Part shown: positions 45,091-52,158 of the stretch, one piece after another
How the letters are laid out: each line of letters begins with the position of its first letter
Position numbering within the stretch: position 1 is the stretch's first letter
DNA from: Clostridia bacterium
GTDB taxonomy: Bacteria; Bacillota; DAOUPZ01
DNA length: 64,000 nucleotides
Reading direction: 5' to 3'
NCBI GenBank assembly: GCA_030625885.1
Contig: DAOUPZ010000016.1
Span: 1-64,000 of the forward strand
Position numbers and translations under genes: made by a program
The notes under the pieces: generated by a model
What the model saw: only the letters and a program-made list of their open reading frames with translations
Told to the model about the DNA's origin: nothing
Database searches by the model: none

Positions 45091-46548
45091 TTAATTTAAT
45101 ACTTTCAATTGATTTAAAGCTTCTACAACTTCTTTTCCAGTCACAAGCTGCTGAGGATTAAATTGCCCATTATCACACTGCATCAAATGATTATTAACAA
45201 CAATTTGCACAATTCTTGAATTGGAAACCTCATTAATATCTTTAATATTCACCTTTTTTTGTGTATCTTTTAAATCATGTAACATAAATAAAATACCAGC
45301 CAATTCTCCTCTTGTTATTTTTTGCTCAGGATAAAACATTTCTGAGCCATTTTCTTTATAGCTTTCCATATATCCCGAAAGAACGGCTGTCTCAATGAAA
45401 TCAAAATTTGGGTGATCTACAGCAACATCTTTAAACATTCCATACGTATGCCCTTTATATTGTTTCTTGTAATATTTTGAAGTAGGTACGAAAATTTCTT
45501 TATGCTTATAACGTACAGCTATTTCAGCCATCTGATTCCTAGTAACAACATCCTCCGCAGCAAATCTAGTAATATCATCAACAATTTCCGGATAAAACAT
45601 TCTTGTTAGTTCTTTTATCCCTTTAATATAACGAAAATTAGGACTGGATATAATCTTTTCATTAATGACGTAGACCCTATTATTTTTGACAGCCTTAATC
45701 GCAGAAAATCCGGGTCTAATAGAAATGGCATGTTGATTACCCCCTGCATTCATTGCCCCCCTTTGGGAAACAAAAACATCAATATCATTACCATTTTCAA
45801 GTATTCTTTCTGCTCCAAAAGCAGCAATGGAACTCCCTTTTGTAACGGCTTGAGCATTTTTGGCAACATTGATTCCTCCGGCATTTTCAATCGCTTTAGC
45901 TGCCATTGAATCAGGCGTAATCGTTTTATAACCATTTTCTGAAGATTCAAAGTATACTTGTACTTTAGAAGTCATATTTTGTGTCAATTCACTGATATGA
46001 TCAATCCCTGCATGAAAATCCTGCAAAAGATTTGCAGCTTGTTCTTCTTTTCCTGTAAGAAGCGCCAATTTCTGAATATAGGTATCAAACTCAGCAAATT
46101 TTTCCGGATAAAGTGTCACAACATTAATGCCCGCTTTTTCAAGTACTGCTACAAAGTCAGGTACCTTTCTCTGAATAAAAGGTCTGATTAAAACCACATC
46201 CGGCTTTGCCGCAATGACTTTTTCAGGATCAGACCGATAATCGAATACGGGTTTTTCAAGTGATTGAGGCGGATAAATATCTTGACGCCCAACCCCAATT
46301 ATTTCTTCATCCAAACCAATTGCAAATAAATTCTCTGTATGAGCTGAATATAAAGATATGATTCTTTGTGCCGGTTCCTTCATACGAATTTCTTTTCCTA
46401 AATCATCTGTAAAAGCTATTTTATATGACCCATCATCTTCCCCTTGAGCTTTGTTAATTTCGGTATTGGAACAAGAAGAAAAAATTAAAGCTACCATTAA
46501 ACATAACAGGATCAGGATATTCCGTTTACTTTTATGATAAATATTCAT
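45091..46548 (-). CDS. cobalamin-type ABC binding lipoprotein fused to SLH domains
   Basis: 485 aa. The leader ends in FSSC with a lipidation-type cysteine. Residues about 45-290 are a periplasmic binding domain of the BtuF/FhuD class (IISLYSAHTENLFAIG, GVGRQD, KPDVVLI). The rest, about 320-485, has three S-layer-homology (SLH)-like repeats, including FKDVAVDHPNFDFIETAVLSG and VTRNQMAEIAVRY. So one protein carries a lipid anchor and wall-binding domains. Located downstream of btuC-btuD-cbiK in the riboswitch operon, it most likely captures a corrinoid for BtuCD. Start at 46548 after GGGAGG. Confidence 0.8.
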   Translation of the reverse strand: MNIYHKSKRNILILLCLMVALIFSSCSNTEINKAQGEDDGSYKIAFTDDLGKEIRMKEPAQRIISLYSAHTENLFAIGLDEEIIGVGRQDIYPPQSLEKPVFDYRSDPEKVIAAKPDVVLIRPFIQRKVPDFVAVLEKAGINVVTLYPEKFAEFDTYIQKLALLTGKEEQAANLLQDFHAGIDHISELTQNMTSKVQVYFESSENGYKTITPDSMAAKAIENAGGINVAKNAQAVTKGSSIAAFGAERILENGNDIDVFVSQRGAMNAGGNQHAISIRPGFSAIKAVKNNRVYVINEKIISSPNFRYIKGIKELTRMFYPEIVDDITRFAAEDVVTRNQMAEIAVRYKHKEIFVPTSKYYKKQYKGHTYGMFKDVAVDHPNFDFIETAVLSGYMESYKENGSEMFYPEQKITRGELAGILFMLHDLKDTQKKVNIKDINEVSNSRIVQIVVNNHLMQCDNGQFNPQQLVTGKEVVEALNQLKVLN

Positions 46549-46628
46549 CTCAATCATCCTCCCATATAAACATACTACAATCATGAATTAGCATAAACCT
46601 TATAGTGATATTTTATGAAATATTAATA

Positions 46629-46659
46629 AATCACCAGCAAGTAACGCCTGCTGGTGATT
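46629..46659 (-). terminator. attenuating hairpin between cbiK and the SLH binding protein
   Basis: AATCACCAGCA / TGCTGGTGATT perfect 11-bp stem with a TTTATT tail on the minus strand. The tail is weak, so it may be a partial terminator or 3' end protector inside the operon. Confidence 0.65.
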
Positions 46660-46664
46660 TTGTA

Positions 46665-47567
46665 CTATTCTTCTTCTCCGTTATCCTCTATCGCTGCTTT
46701 TGTATGCGCTACATAAAGTTCTTGAATAGCCTTATTTTCACCTAAACCATGGATATAGGTGTTTACAACAAATCCATTTTTCTTGAGAATACTTTTCCAT
46801 GCATCCTCTTCATCACCGGCCATATCGTTATTAGCATGATCTCCTGCTACCAGCATGAATGGCATTAAAGTAACCGTTTCAATATGATTATCATTTAATT
46901 TTTCAATGACATTATCCAAATCAGGATACCCTTCTACGGTCCCCATAAATACGTTTTTTACGTCCATATCTTCTAAAGCATATTGGAAACATGCATAAGC
47001 TGAGTTAGCAGGATGATGCGTTCCATGTCCCATAAATGCCACGGCTTCATTGTCTTTAAGCTCTGGAAGCTGTGTTTTTAAGGCATTAACAACCGCTTTA
47101 TAATCCTCAACACTTGTAAGTAATGGAGAACCAATGTTGAATTTATCAAAAGAAGATTTAAATTCTGACGCAATTTGAACAACATCCGTGTATTCTGCCC
47201 CATTAATCACATGTAATGGTTGAACAATAACCTCTGAAAATCCGTCGTCTTTCATTTTTTGCAACCCTTGTTTTACAGTGTCAATTTCGATACCATCTCT
47301 GTCTTTTAACTTTTTGATGATAATATCGGATGTAAACGCACGTCTTGTTTCATAATCTTTAAATGCATCTTTAATCTCATTTTCTACTGCTTCAATCGTT
47401 ACTTCGCGGGTATCCGCATAACTCGTCCCAAAACTAACCACAAGAATTCCCTTTTGGTTTGGATCTTTAGCAACCTCTCCGGAAGTTTCCTGTGTGCAAC
47501 CCACTAAAGAAACAACCATTAACATTAAAGATAGAACCAGTGATAATAAAGTAATCTTACTTTTCAT
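46665..47567 (-). CDS. cbiK: CbiK-type cobalt chelatase with lipoprotein signal
   Basis: 300 aa, the CbiK class of anaerobic cobaltochelatase. It inserts Co(II) into sirohydrochlorin or, in other bacteria, Fe into sirohydrochlorin. After the leader come GILVVSFGTSYADTR, PLHVINGAEYTDVV with the metal-site His, GHGTHHPANSAYACFQ, and the third site GDHANNDMAGDEEDAW. The N-terminus is a signal peptide ending in LVGC (Cys24), so the enzyme is predicted on the outer face of the membrane. It is unlike Salmonella CbiK, and like periplasmic CbiK-P of Desulfovibrio. Start at 47567 (ATG) after AAAGGAGAG. It lies between the transporter ATPase and the binding protein. Confidence 0.85.
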   Translation of the reverse strand: MKSKITLLSLVLSLMLMVVSLVGCTQETSGEVAKDPNQKGILVVSFGTSYADTREVTIEAVENEIKDAFKDYETRRAFTSDIIIKKLKDRDGIEIDTVKQGLQKMKDDGFSEVIVQPLHVINGAEYTDVVQIASEFKSSFDKFNIGSPLLTSVEDYKAVVNALKTQLPELKDNEAVAFMGHGTHHPANSAYACFQYALEDMDVKNVFMGTVEGYPDLDNVIEKLNDNHIETVTLMPFMLVAGDHANNDMAGDEEDAWKSILKKNGFVVNTYIHGLGENKAIQELYVAHTKAAIEDNGEEE

Positions 47568-47629
47568 TGTCAACTCTCCTTTGATATTTATAAATATGAT
47601 TCATTTCCCGGCCGGAAAAACTTTAAAAA

Positions 47630-48385
47630 CTAAGGCATAACGATTAAACCTTTTCCTTTAACATGATAAACATCAATATCAAATATTTCTTTTATAAAGG
47701 AAGCGGTCATCAAGTTTTGGGGACAATCTGTCCCACGTATTTTACCTTCTTTCAAAACAATCACTTCATCACTAAATGCATAAGCCATATTTAAATCATG
47801 CATGATAGAAATAACCGTTACATTCTTTTCTTTTACCAATTGACTGATTAATTTTAATGATCTTAGCCGATAAGCAATATCCATAGCAGAAAAAGCTTCG
47901 TCTAAAAATAAAACCTGCGGCTCCTGTGCTAAAGCACGCGCTAAAATGACGCGCTGCATTTCACCACCGCTTATTTCTGTTATAAGCGAATCTGTAAACT
48001 TTAAAGTATCTGTTACTTCCATTGCTTCATATACAATTTCCATATCTTTTTCACTTAAAGGTTTCATTCTTTGCTTAAAAGGATTTCTCCCCATCATGAC
48101 AATTTCAAGACAAGTAAATGGGAATTGTATATTTGCCTTTTGATAGATGACGGTAATAACTTGAGCTAATGTTTCAATAGAATAAGCATGAAGCAGTTTG
48201 TCTAGAAAAAAGATTTCTCCTGTATCCTTTTTTAAGTTTCCGGTTAATAAATTCATTAACGTTGTTTTCCCAGAACCATTTGGCCCTATTATAGAAATGA
48301 AACTACCCTTTTTAATTGTAAGATTAATACTTTTCAATATATATTTTGAGTCATATCGAAACCATAGATCATTAATTTTAAACAC
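47630..48385 (-). CDS. btuD: iron-siderophore/cobalamin-type ABC ATPase
   Basis: 251 aa, one nucleotide-binding domain. Walker A GPNGSGKTT, signature ISGGEMQRVILARAL, Walker B VLFLDEAFSAMD. It powers the BtuC-like permease encoded upstream. Fold family is the FecCDE/BtuCD importers. The cobalamin riboswitch and neighbours argue for corrinoid import rather than iron. Confidence 0.9.
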   Translation of the reverse strand: MFKINDLWFRYDSKYILKSINLTIKKGSFISIIGPNGSGKTTLMNLLTGNLKKDTGEIFFLDKLLHAYSIETLAQVITVIYQKANIQFPFTCLEIVMMGRNPFKQRMKPLSEKDMEIVYEAMEVTDTLKFTDSLITEISGGEMQRVILARALAQEPQVLFLDEAFSAMDIAYRLRSLKLISQLVKEKNVTVISIMHDLNMAYAFSDEVIVLKEGKIRGTDCPQNLMTASFIKEIFDIDVYHVKGKGLIVMP

Positions 48386-48441
48386 TATTTTCCATCCTTA
48401 GATATTATTTAGGTAACAATAAACCTTTTCAATTTTTCGGT

Positions 48442-49506
48442 CTAGTGAATATTATTATTGTTTTTAATAAATATATATATAAAAAATGGTCCCCCAAAAA
48501 GCGTCGTCATCACACCAACAGGAATCTCAACATTTAATAATACTCTTGAGAAAGTATCTGCCAAAAGCAACAATAAACCACCCAACAACGCTGCAATAGG
48601 AATTAAAACTCGATTGTCAGTCGTTAAAGAAAATCGCAGCATATGGGGAACAACAAGGCCAACAAACCCAATAATCCCGCTAATTGATACACAAACTGCC
48701 GTGATCATTGATGCGATTACAAAAAATAGTTTACGGATCTTATCAGAATTAACGCCAAGAAATCTGGACTCTCTTTCCCCTAAACATAATATGTTTAAAT
48801 CTTCAGAGAAATAGATACAAATAAGAATTCCAATGATAATAAATATACTTCCTAGCAATACATGATGCCATGTTCTGGCAGACAAACTTCCCATCAACCA
48901 ATATACAATGGCTGACACTTGTTCACCTGATGCACTTTTTAGTAAACTAATACCCGAAGAAAGAATAGAACTGACAATAATTCCGGCAATAATCAGATTA
49001 GAAGAGGATAAATATCCATTCCTATTTGCAATTTTACTGACTAAAACCAAAGTCAATATGGCACCCACAAAAGCACACGGAATAATAGGAAGGGTATATT
49101 CTATAACAAACAAATTAAAGTATATTGCCAAAACAGCACCAAAAGCAGCACCTGTAGATACCCCAATGGTATATGAATCGGCAAGCGGGTTCATAAGCAG
49201 CGCCTGGAACACAACACCGGATACCGCCAACCCACCTCCCACTAAAATAGCCGTTATGATTCGGGGAAGCCTGATATCCCACACAATAGCAACACTTGCC
49301 TCATCTATATTTTCCAGAATAAAAGGTTTAAAAGCTAATTTTCCATAAACAATTTTTAAAATATCCAAAACCTTAATATCTGCTCTCCCCATATTGACAA
49401 CCGTTAAAATAAATATAATTAAAAGAACTGACAGCATAACACCAATATACAGTGATTTTTTTTGACGTCTTTTTAGTTTATTTGATATTTCAAGTCTACT
49501 TTGCAT
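48442..49506 (-). CDS. btuC: FecCD/BtuC-family ABC permease
   Basis: 354 aa with about ten membrane helices. LAVSGVVFQALLMNPLADSYTIGVSTGAAFGAV and GFVGLVVPHMLRF are the FecCD family signatures. First gene after the cobalamin riboswitch, followed by its ATPase, so a corrinoid importer (BtuCD with the SLH lipoprotein) is inferred. Family members also move iron chelates; context decides. Confidence 0.88.
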   Translation of the reverse strand: MQSRLEISNKLKRRQKKSLYIGVMLSVLLIIFILTVVNMGRADIKVLDILKIVYGKLAFKPFILENIDEASVAIVWDIRLPRIITAILVGGGLAVSGVVFQALLMNPLADSYTIGVSTGAAFGAVLAIYFNLFVIEYTLPIIPCAFVGAILTLVLVSKIANRNGYLSSSNLIIAGIIVSSILSSGISLLKSASGEQVSAIVYWLMGSLSARTWHHVLLGSIFIIIGILICIYFSEDLNILCLGERESRFLGVNSDKIRKLFFVIASMITAVCVSISGIIGFVGLVVPHMLRFSLTTDNRVLIPIAALLGGLLLLLADTFSRVLLNVEIPVGVMTTLFGGPFFIYIFIKNNNNIH

Positions 49507-49611
49507 TAAAACCCTCTATCCAATCATTTAATATTCAAAAACGACTTTTTCCGTTATTATACATACAGCAACCAAAAGGAAACAAATAAGAAAATGACTA
49601 AAGCTTAACCT

Positions 49612-49756
49612 TGGAATGGATATACTGGAAGACAGTTTTTCGCGTCAGTGGAATCATAACCTTTCTCGTCTATTGTTAATAATCTGCAGAAAAGAGATTG
49701 ACTCATTCGTACAAGCTTCTTTAGCTTAAAAAATGACTGGAAGTATATCCATTCCA
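49612..49756. repeat. 145-bp element with 15-bp perfect terminal inverted repeats
   Basis: Ends TGGAATGGATATACT (49612-49626) and AGTATATCCATTCCA (49742-49756), separated by 115 bp. It lies in the leader between the riboswitch terminator and btuC. It could be a small MITE-like insertion or a structured part of the mRNA leader. No open frame in it. Confidence 0.6.
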
Positions 49757-49783
49757 TTGTAATAGTCTACCCTTTTCTTCCAA

Positions 49784-49809
49784 CAAAAAAAGACCTCTCT
49801 CGAAGTCTT
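49784..49809 (-). terminator. terminator of the cobalamin riboswitch
   Basis: AAGACTTCGAGAGAGGTCTT hairpin followed by a U7 tract on the minus strand, 130 nt past the aptamer. Confidence 0.8.
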
Positions 49810-49937
49810 AGCGTCAATCCCAAAAATAATTCTTATGCAACACCCACATAGCTTGTCCTAACATGATAGGCACAACCGTTTTGTGTTGCAACGATTTTAT
49901 GGATAACGTTTCTCTTTCCCTCCGAAAGTCCCACATA

Positions 49938-50106
49938 AAGTATCAGACAGGTCTCCTGGCTTAGAATCATCTTACTCCCTATTCCTTCCCGAAGCAAAAA
50001 CTTCAGTGGATGTATAGGTTTCATCCTCTTCACAGTAGCGGGGGCTGCAATGGATTTTAACCATTTTCCCTTTTCACTCCAAATGTCAATTCAATTGAAG
50101 TACCTG
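49938..50106 (-). ncRNA. cobalamin riboswitch aptamer
   Basis: On the minus strand it has AGGTACTTC at the 5' side, GAAAAGGGAAAATGG, then GCAGCCCCCGCTACTGTGAAG (B12-box family core) and ends with AGCCAGGAGACCTGTCTGATAC, the conserved 3' element. Upstream of the terminator at 49784-49809 and of btuC. Cobalamin binding should reduce expression of the import and synthesis train. Boundaries are approximate. Confidence 0.93.
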
Positions 50107-50155
50107 AACTTTTTATATTAAGTTTTATGTATAAACCAACTCAAGTGTATTATAT

Positions 50156-50164
50156 ATTATAACA
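50156..50164 (-). promoter_or_regulatory. candidate extended -10 promoter of the riboswitch transcript
   Basis: TGTTATAAT on the minus strand (extended -10), about 50 nt before the aptamer. No good -35 is visible. Confidence 0.4.
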
Positions 50165-50182
50165 TTTAGTCAATCAATCCTT

Positions 50183-50863
50183 TTAAATCAAATTGTGATG
50201 ATTCATTAATTTTTTTCTCGCAAATATCAGCGACATATAGTCATCATCCAGTAGTATTTGATTTTTATCATAGATAATCTCCTGTTCTTCCTGCATACAC
50301 CTTTTGATATATACATAACTGAAATGATGCTTCTCCAACTTATTGATGATATCCCGTTTATTCTGATTGACTTTTAAAATACAAATGCTGTCAACTGCTT
50401 GTAATATTTTCTCATCTACATTTCGATCACACAAATAAAAACTTTCATCTTTTATTGTAATCGGTATATTCAAACAGCATGCCGCTGCATTAAAAGATGC
50501 AATTCCCGGTACTGTTTCAACTTGGATATTGAATTTTTGAAGTTCATACATAAGGTATATATAAGTGCTGTAAACCATCGGGTCACCAATAGTTAAATAA
50601 ACAGCAATCTGTTGGTCTTTAACAATACTGTTTATTTTTTGAGCAGCATCTTCATACTTTGCTGTATTGTCCTCGCCCATTGAAAAATCAAGTTCAATGA
50701 TATTTTTTTCAGACGTATATTTACTAACAATACTTTTGGCTAAACTTTTTCCCTTGCTCTTAGGTACAAATATATAATCACACGCTTTAATAAGATTGTA
50801 AGCCTTCATGGTTATTAATTCTTCATCTCCAGGTCCTAACCCTATTCCATAAATTTTCTTCAT
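50183..50863 (-). CDS. cbiL: cobalt-factor II C20-methyltransferase
   Basis: SAM-dependent methylation of C20, early in the corrin ring route. 226 aa, class III methylase: MKKIYGIGLGPGDEELITMKA, LTIGDPMVYSTY and VETVPGIASFNAAAC. Start at 50863 follows AGGAGG. It is on the other side of the riboswitch from the rest of the cob train, so it is not under that riboswitch but probably in or near the methyltransferase unit upstream. Confidence 0.9.
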   Translation of the reverse strand: MKKIYGIGLGPGDEELITMKAYNLIKACDYIFVPKSKGKSLAKSIVSKYTSEKNIIELDFSMGEDNTAKYEDAAQKINSIVKDQQIAVYLTIGDPMVYSTYIYLMYELQKFNIQVETVPGIASFNAAACCLNIPITIKDESFYLCDRNVDEKILQAVDSICILKVNQNKRDIINKLEKHHFSYVYIKRCMQEEQEIIYDKNQILLDDDYMSLIFARKKLMNHHNLI

Positions 50864-51030
50864 ATACTTTCCTCCTGGACTTTTATCTCCTTCTAAAAAG
50901 ATATTAAACAACTTATCACCAAAATAACATACCATTAAAAATCTTAAGGCCCTGGAAAATGGTACTACCTTCAGTTATAAATGTAAGCAACCCTTTTAGA
51001 TTATTCCATTTCCATCATCCTATTATACAT

Positions 51031-51177
51031 GATTATCTATCATTTTTCTATTTTAGCATTTAAATCCATTAATTTGATAATTTTTTTTAAAATTGTAATT
51101 TCTACGTCTTTTGCTAAAGAAACGCCATTAGCAACTCGCATAGCCGCCTTTGACCAATTTTCCTGCTTCGATTAAAT
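51031..51177 (-). pseudogene. possible coding remnant between cbiL and the second MtaA-like gene
   Basis: In the minus frame just after the stop of the upstream gene, one stretch reads INLIEAGKLVKGGYASC before a stop, and a shifted frame continues MRVANGVSLAKDVEITILKK to a stop near 51040. Codon usage looks coding, yet no single frame holds. It could be the decayed 3' end of a gene, or a short 33-residue open frame starting at the inner ATG. I do not recognise the family. The remaining 160 nt towards cbiL is AT-rich without features. Confidence 0.3.
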
Positions 51178-52068
51178 TTATCCCTCGAAACCATTCTCTA
51201 ATTCTATACGCCATATAACTGAGTCTTTAATTTTCAAAGGCGTTCTTTTAATACAGCTGTGTCCTATAATTTTTACGTCTTCATTCTTTTCTAATAAATC
51301 ACCTATAACTTCACCATATGTAAGTTTTTCATCATATTCAATAGGCTCTGATTTACTAAAGCCTAATTGTTCAAAAGCGGTGGAAGTTTTGCCACAAAGA
51401 TGTATTATAGAATTTTCTAAATTATCTCCCACTCTTTTTAAAATATTATAAGTAATCCTCCCACTTATTTCTTTATATACCCTTGGCCCAACTATATCCA
51501 GGGCACCTACAGGATCACCGTATGATATGATTCTTGCCCCTCTTTTAACACCCTCTAAAGCATACTTAACAATGTTATCTTCAATAACTTGCATAAACTG
51601 ATCAACTATTTCTCTGCTTTTTCTTATACCGCTGTAAAAAGTTCTGGGCTCTATTAATGAAGATATTATGGTAAAAGGTCCTGCCACATTTAAACTCACT
51701 ATTTCATTTTGATTACTTAAATTTTCAACAGCACCTAATACCTGTTTGATTCTTCCCCTACTTAAATTAATCTCTTCAATATTCACTAATTCATCTATAC
51801 TATTAAATACGTAATCACTAACCCTGGGACCCATTTTTTCATCTCCAAGGTTTATATCCGCACCCATTGCTTCAGCTTCTACCGTCACACAAAAAGGAAG
51901 TTTACAAATGGTATCTTCTTGGTATTTTCTTAATGCTTTAGATAAACTAACCATATCATTCATATTTGTGTGAGTCTCTGGAAACTTTAATCTGGTATGA
52001 TTAATGACGTCTTGTGGTATTTCCTCTAAATTATCACTCGTACATTTAAAATTTATTTTTACTTCCAC
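51178..52068 (-). CDS. MtaA/UroD-like methyltransferase, N-terminally short
   Basis: 296 aa of the uroporphyrinogen decarboxylase/methyl-cobamide:CoM-type fold. It keeps the zinc-site pattern HLC (His223, Cys225) and a later Cys272. PFCVTVEAEAMGADI and ARIISYGDPVGAL match the MtaA-like paralogue in the same operon. The first 55 residues differ: the usual N-terminal LTPKERL...REAVDRPP region is absent and replaced. The GTG at 52068 is chosen for AGGAG upstream; an ATG 36 nt earlier lacks a site. It may transfer methyl groups to or from the corrinoid protein with an unknown acceptor. Confidence 0.7.
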   Translation of the reverse strand: MEVKINFKCTSDNLEEIPQDVINHTRLKFPETHTNMNDMVSLSKALRKYQEDTICKLPFCVTVEAEAMGADINLGDEKMGPRVSDYVFNSIDELVNIEEINLSRGRIKQVLGAVENLSNQNEIVSLNVAGPFTIISSLIEPRTFYSGIRKSREIVDQFMQVIEDNIVKYALEGVKRGARIISYGDPVGALDIVGPRVYKEISGRITYNILKRVGDNLENSIIHLCGKTSTAFEQLGFSKSEPIEYDEKLTYGEVIGDLLEKNEDVKIIGHSCIKRTPLKIKDSVIWRIELENGFEG

Positions 52069-52158
52069 AATATCAACTCCTGATAAAATAGCTTTACGGC
52101 TCATATTCTTTCTGCTTTGTTTCTAATAGATGCTAATGTTAAGTTTGTTCTCCATTAT

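Noticed and set aside
46665-47567. CbiK as a ferrochelatase or heme-uptake protein
   Set aside because: Operon position within riboswitch-controlled corrinoid genes favours a cobalt or corrinoid role; however, iron insertion by a lipoprotein CbiK is not excluded and is noted in the finding.
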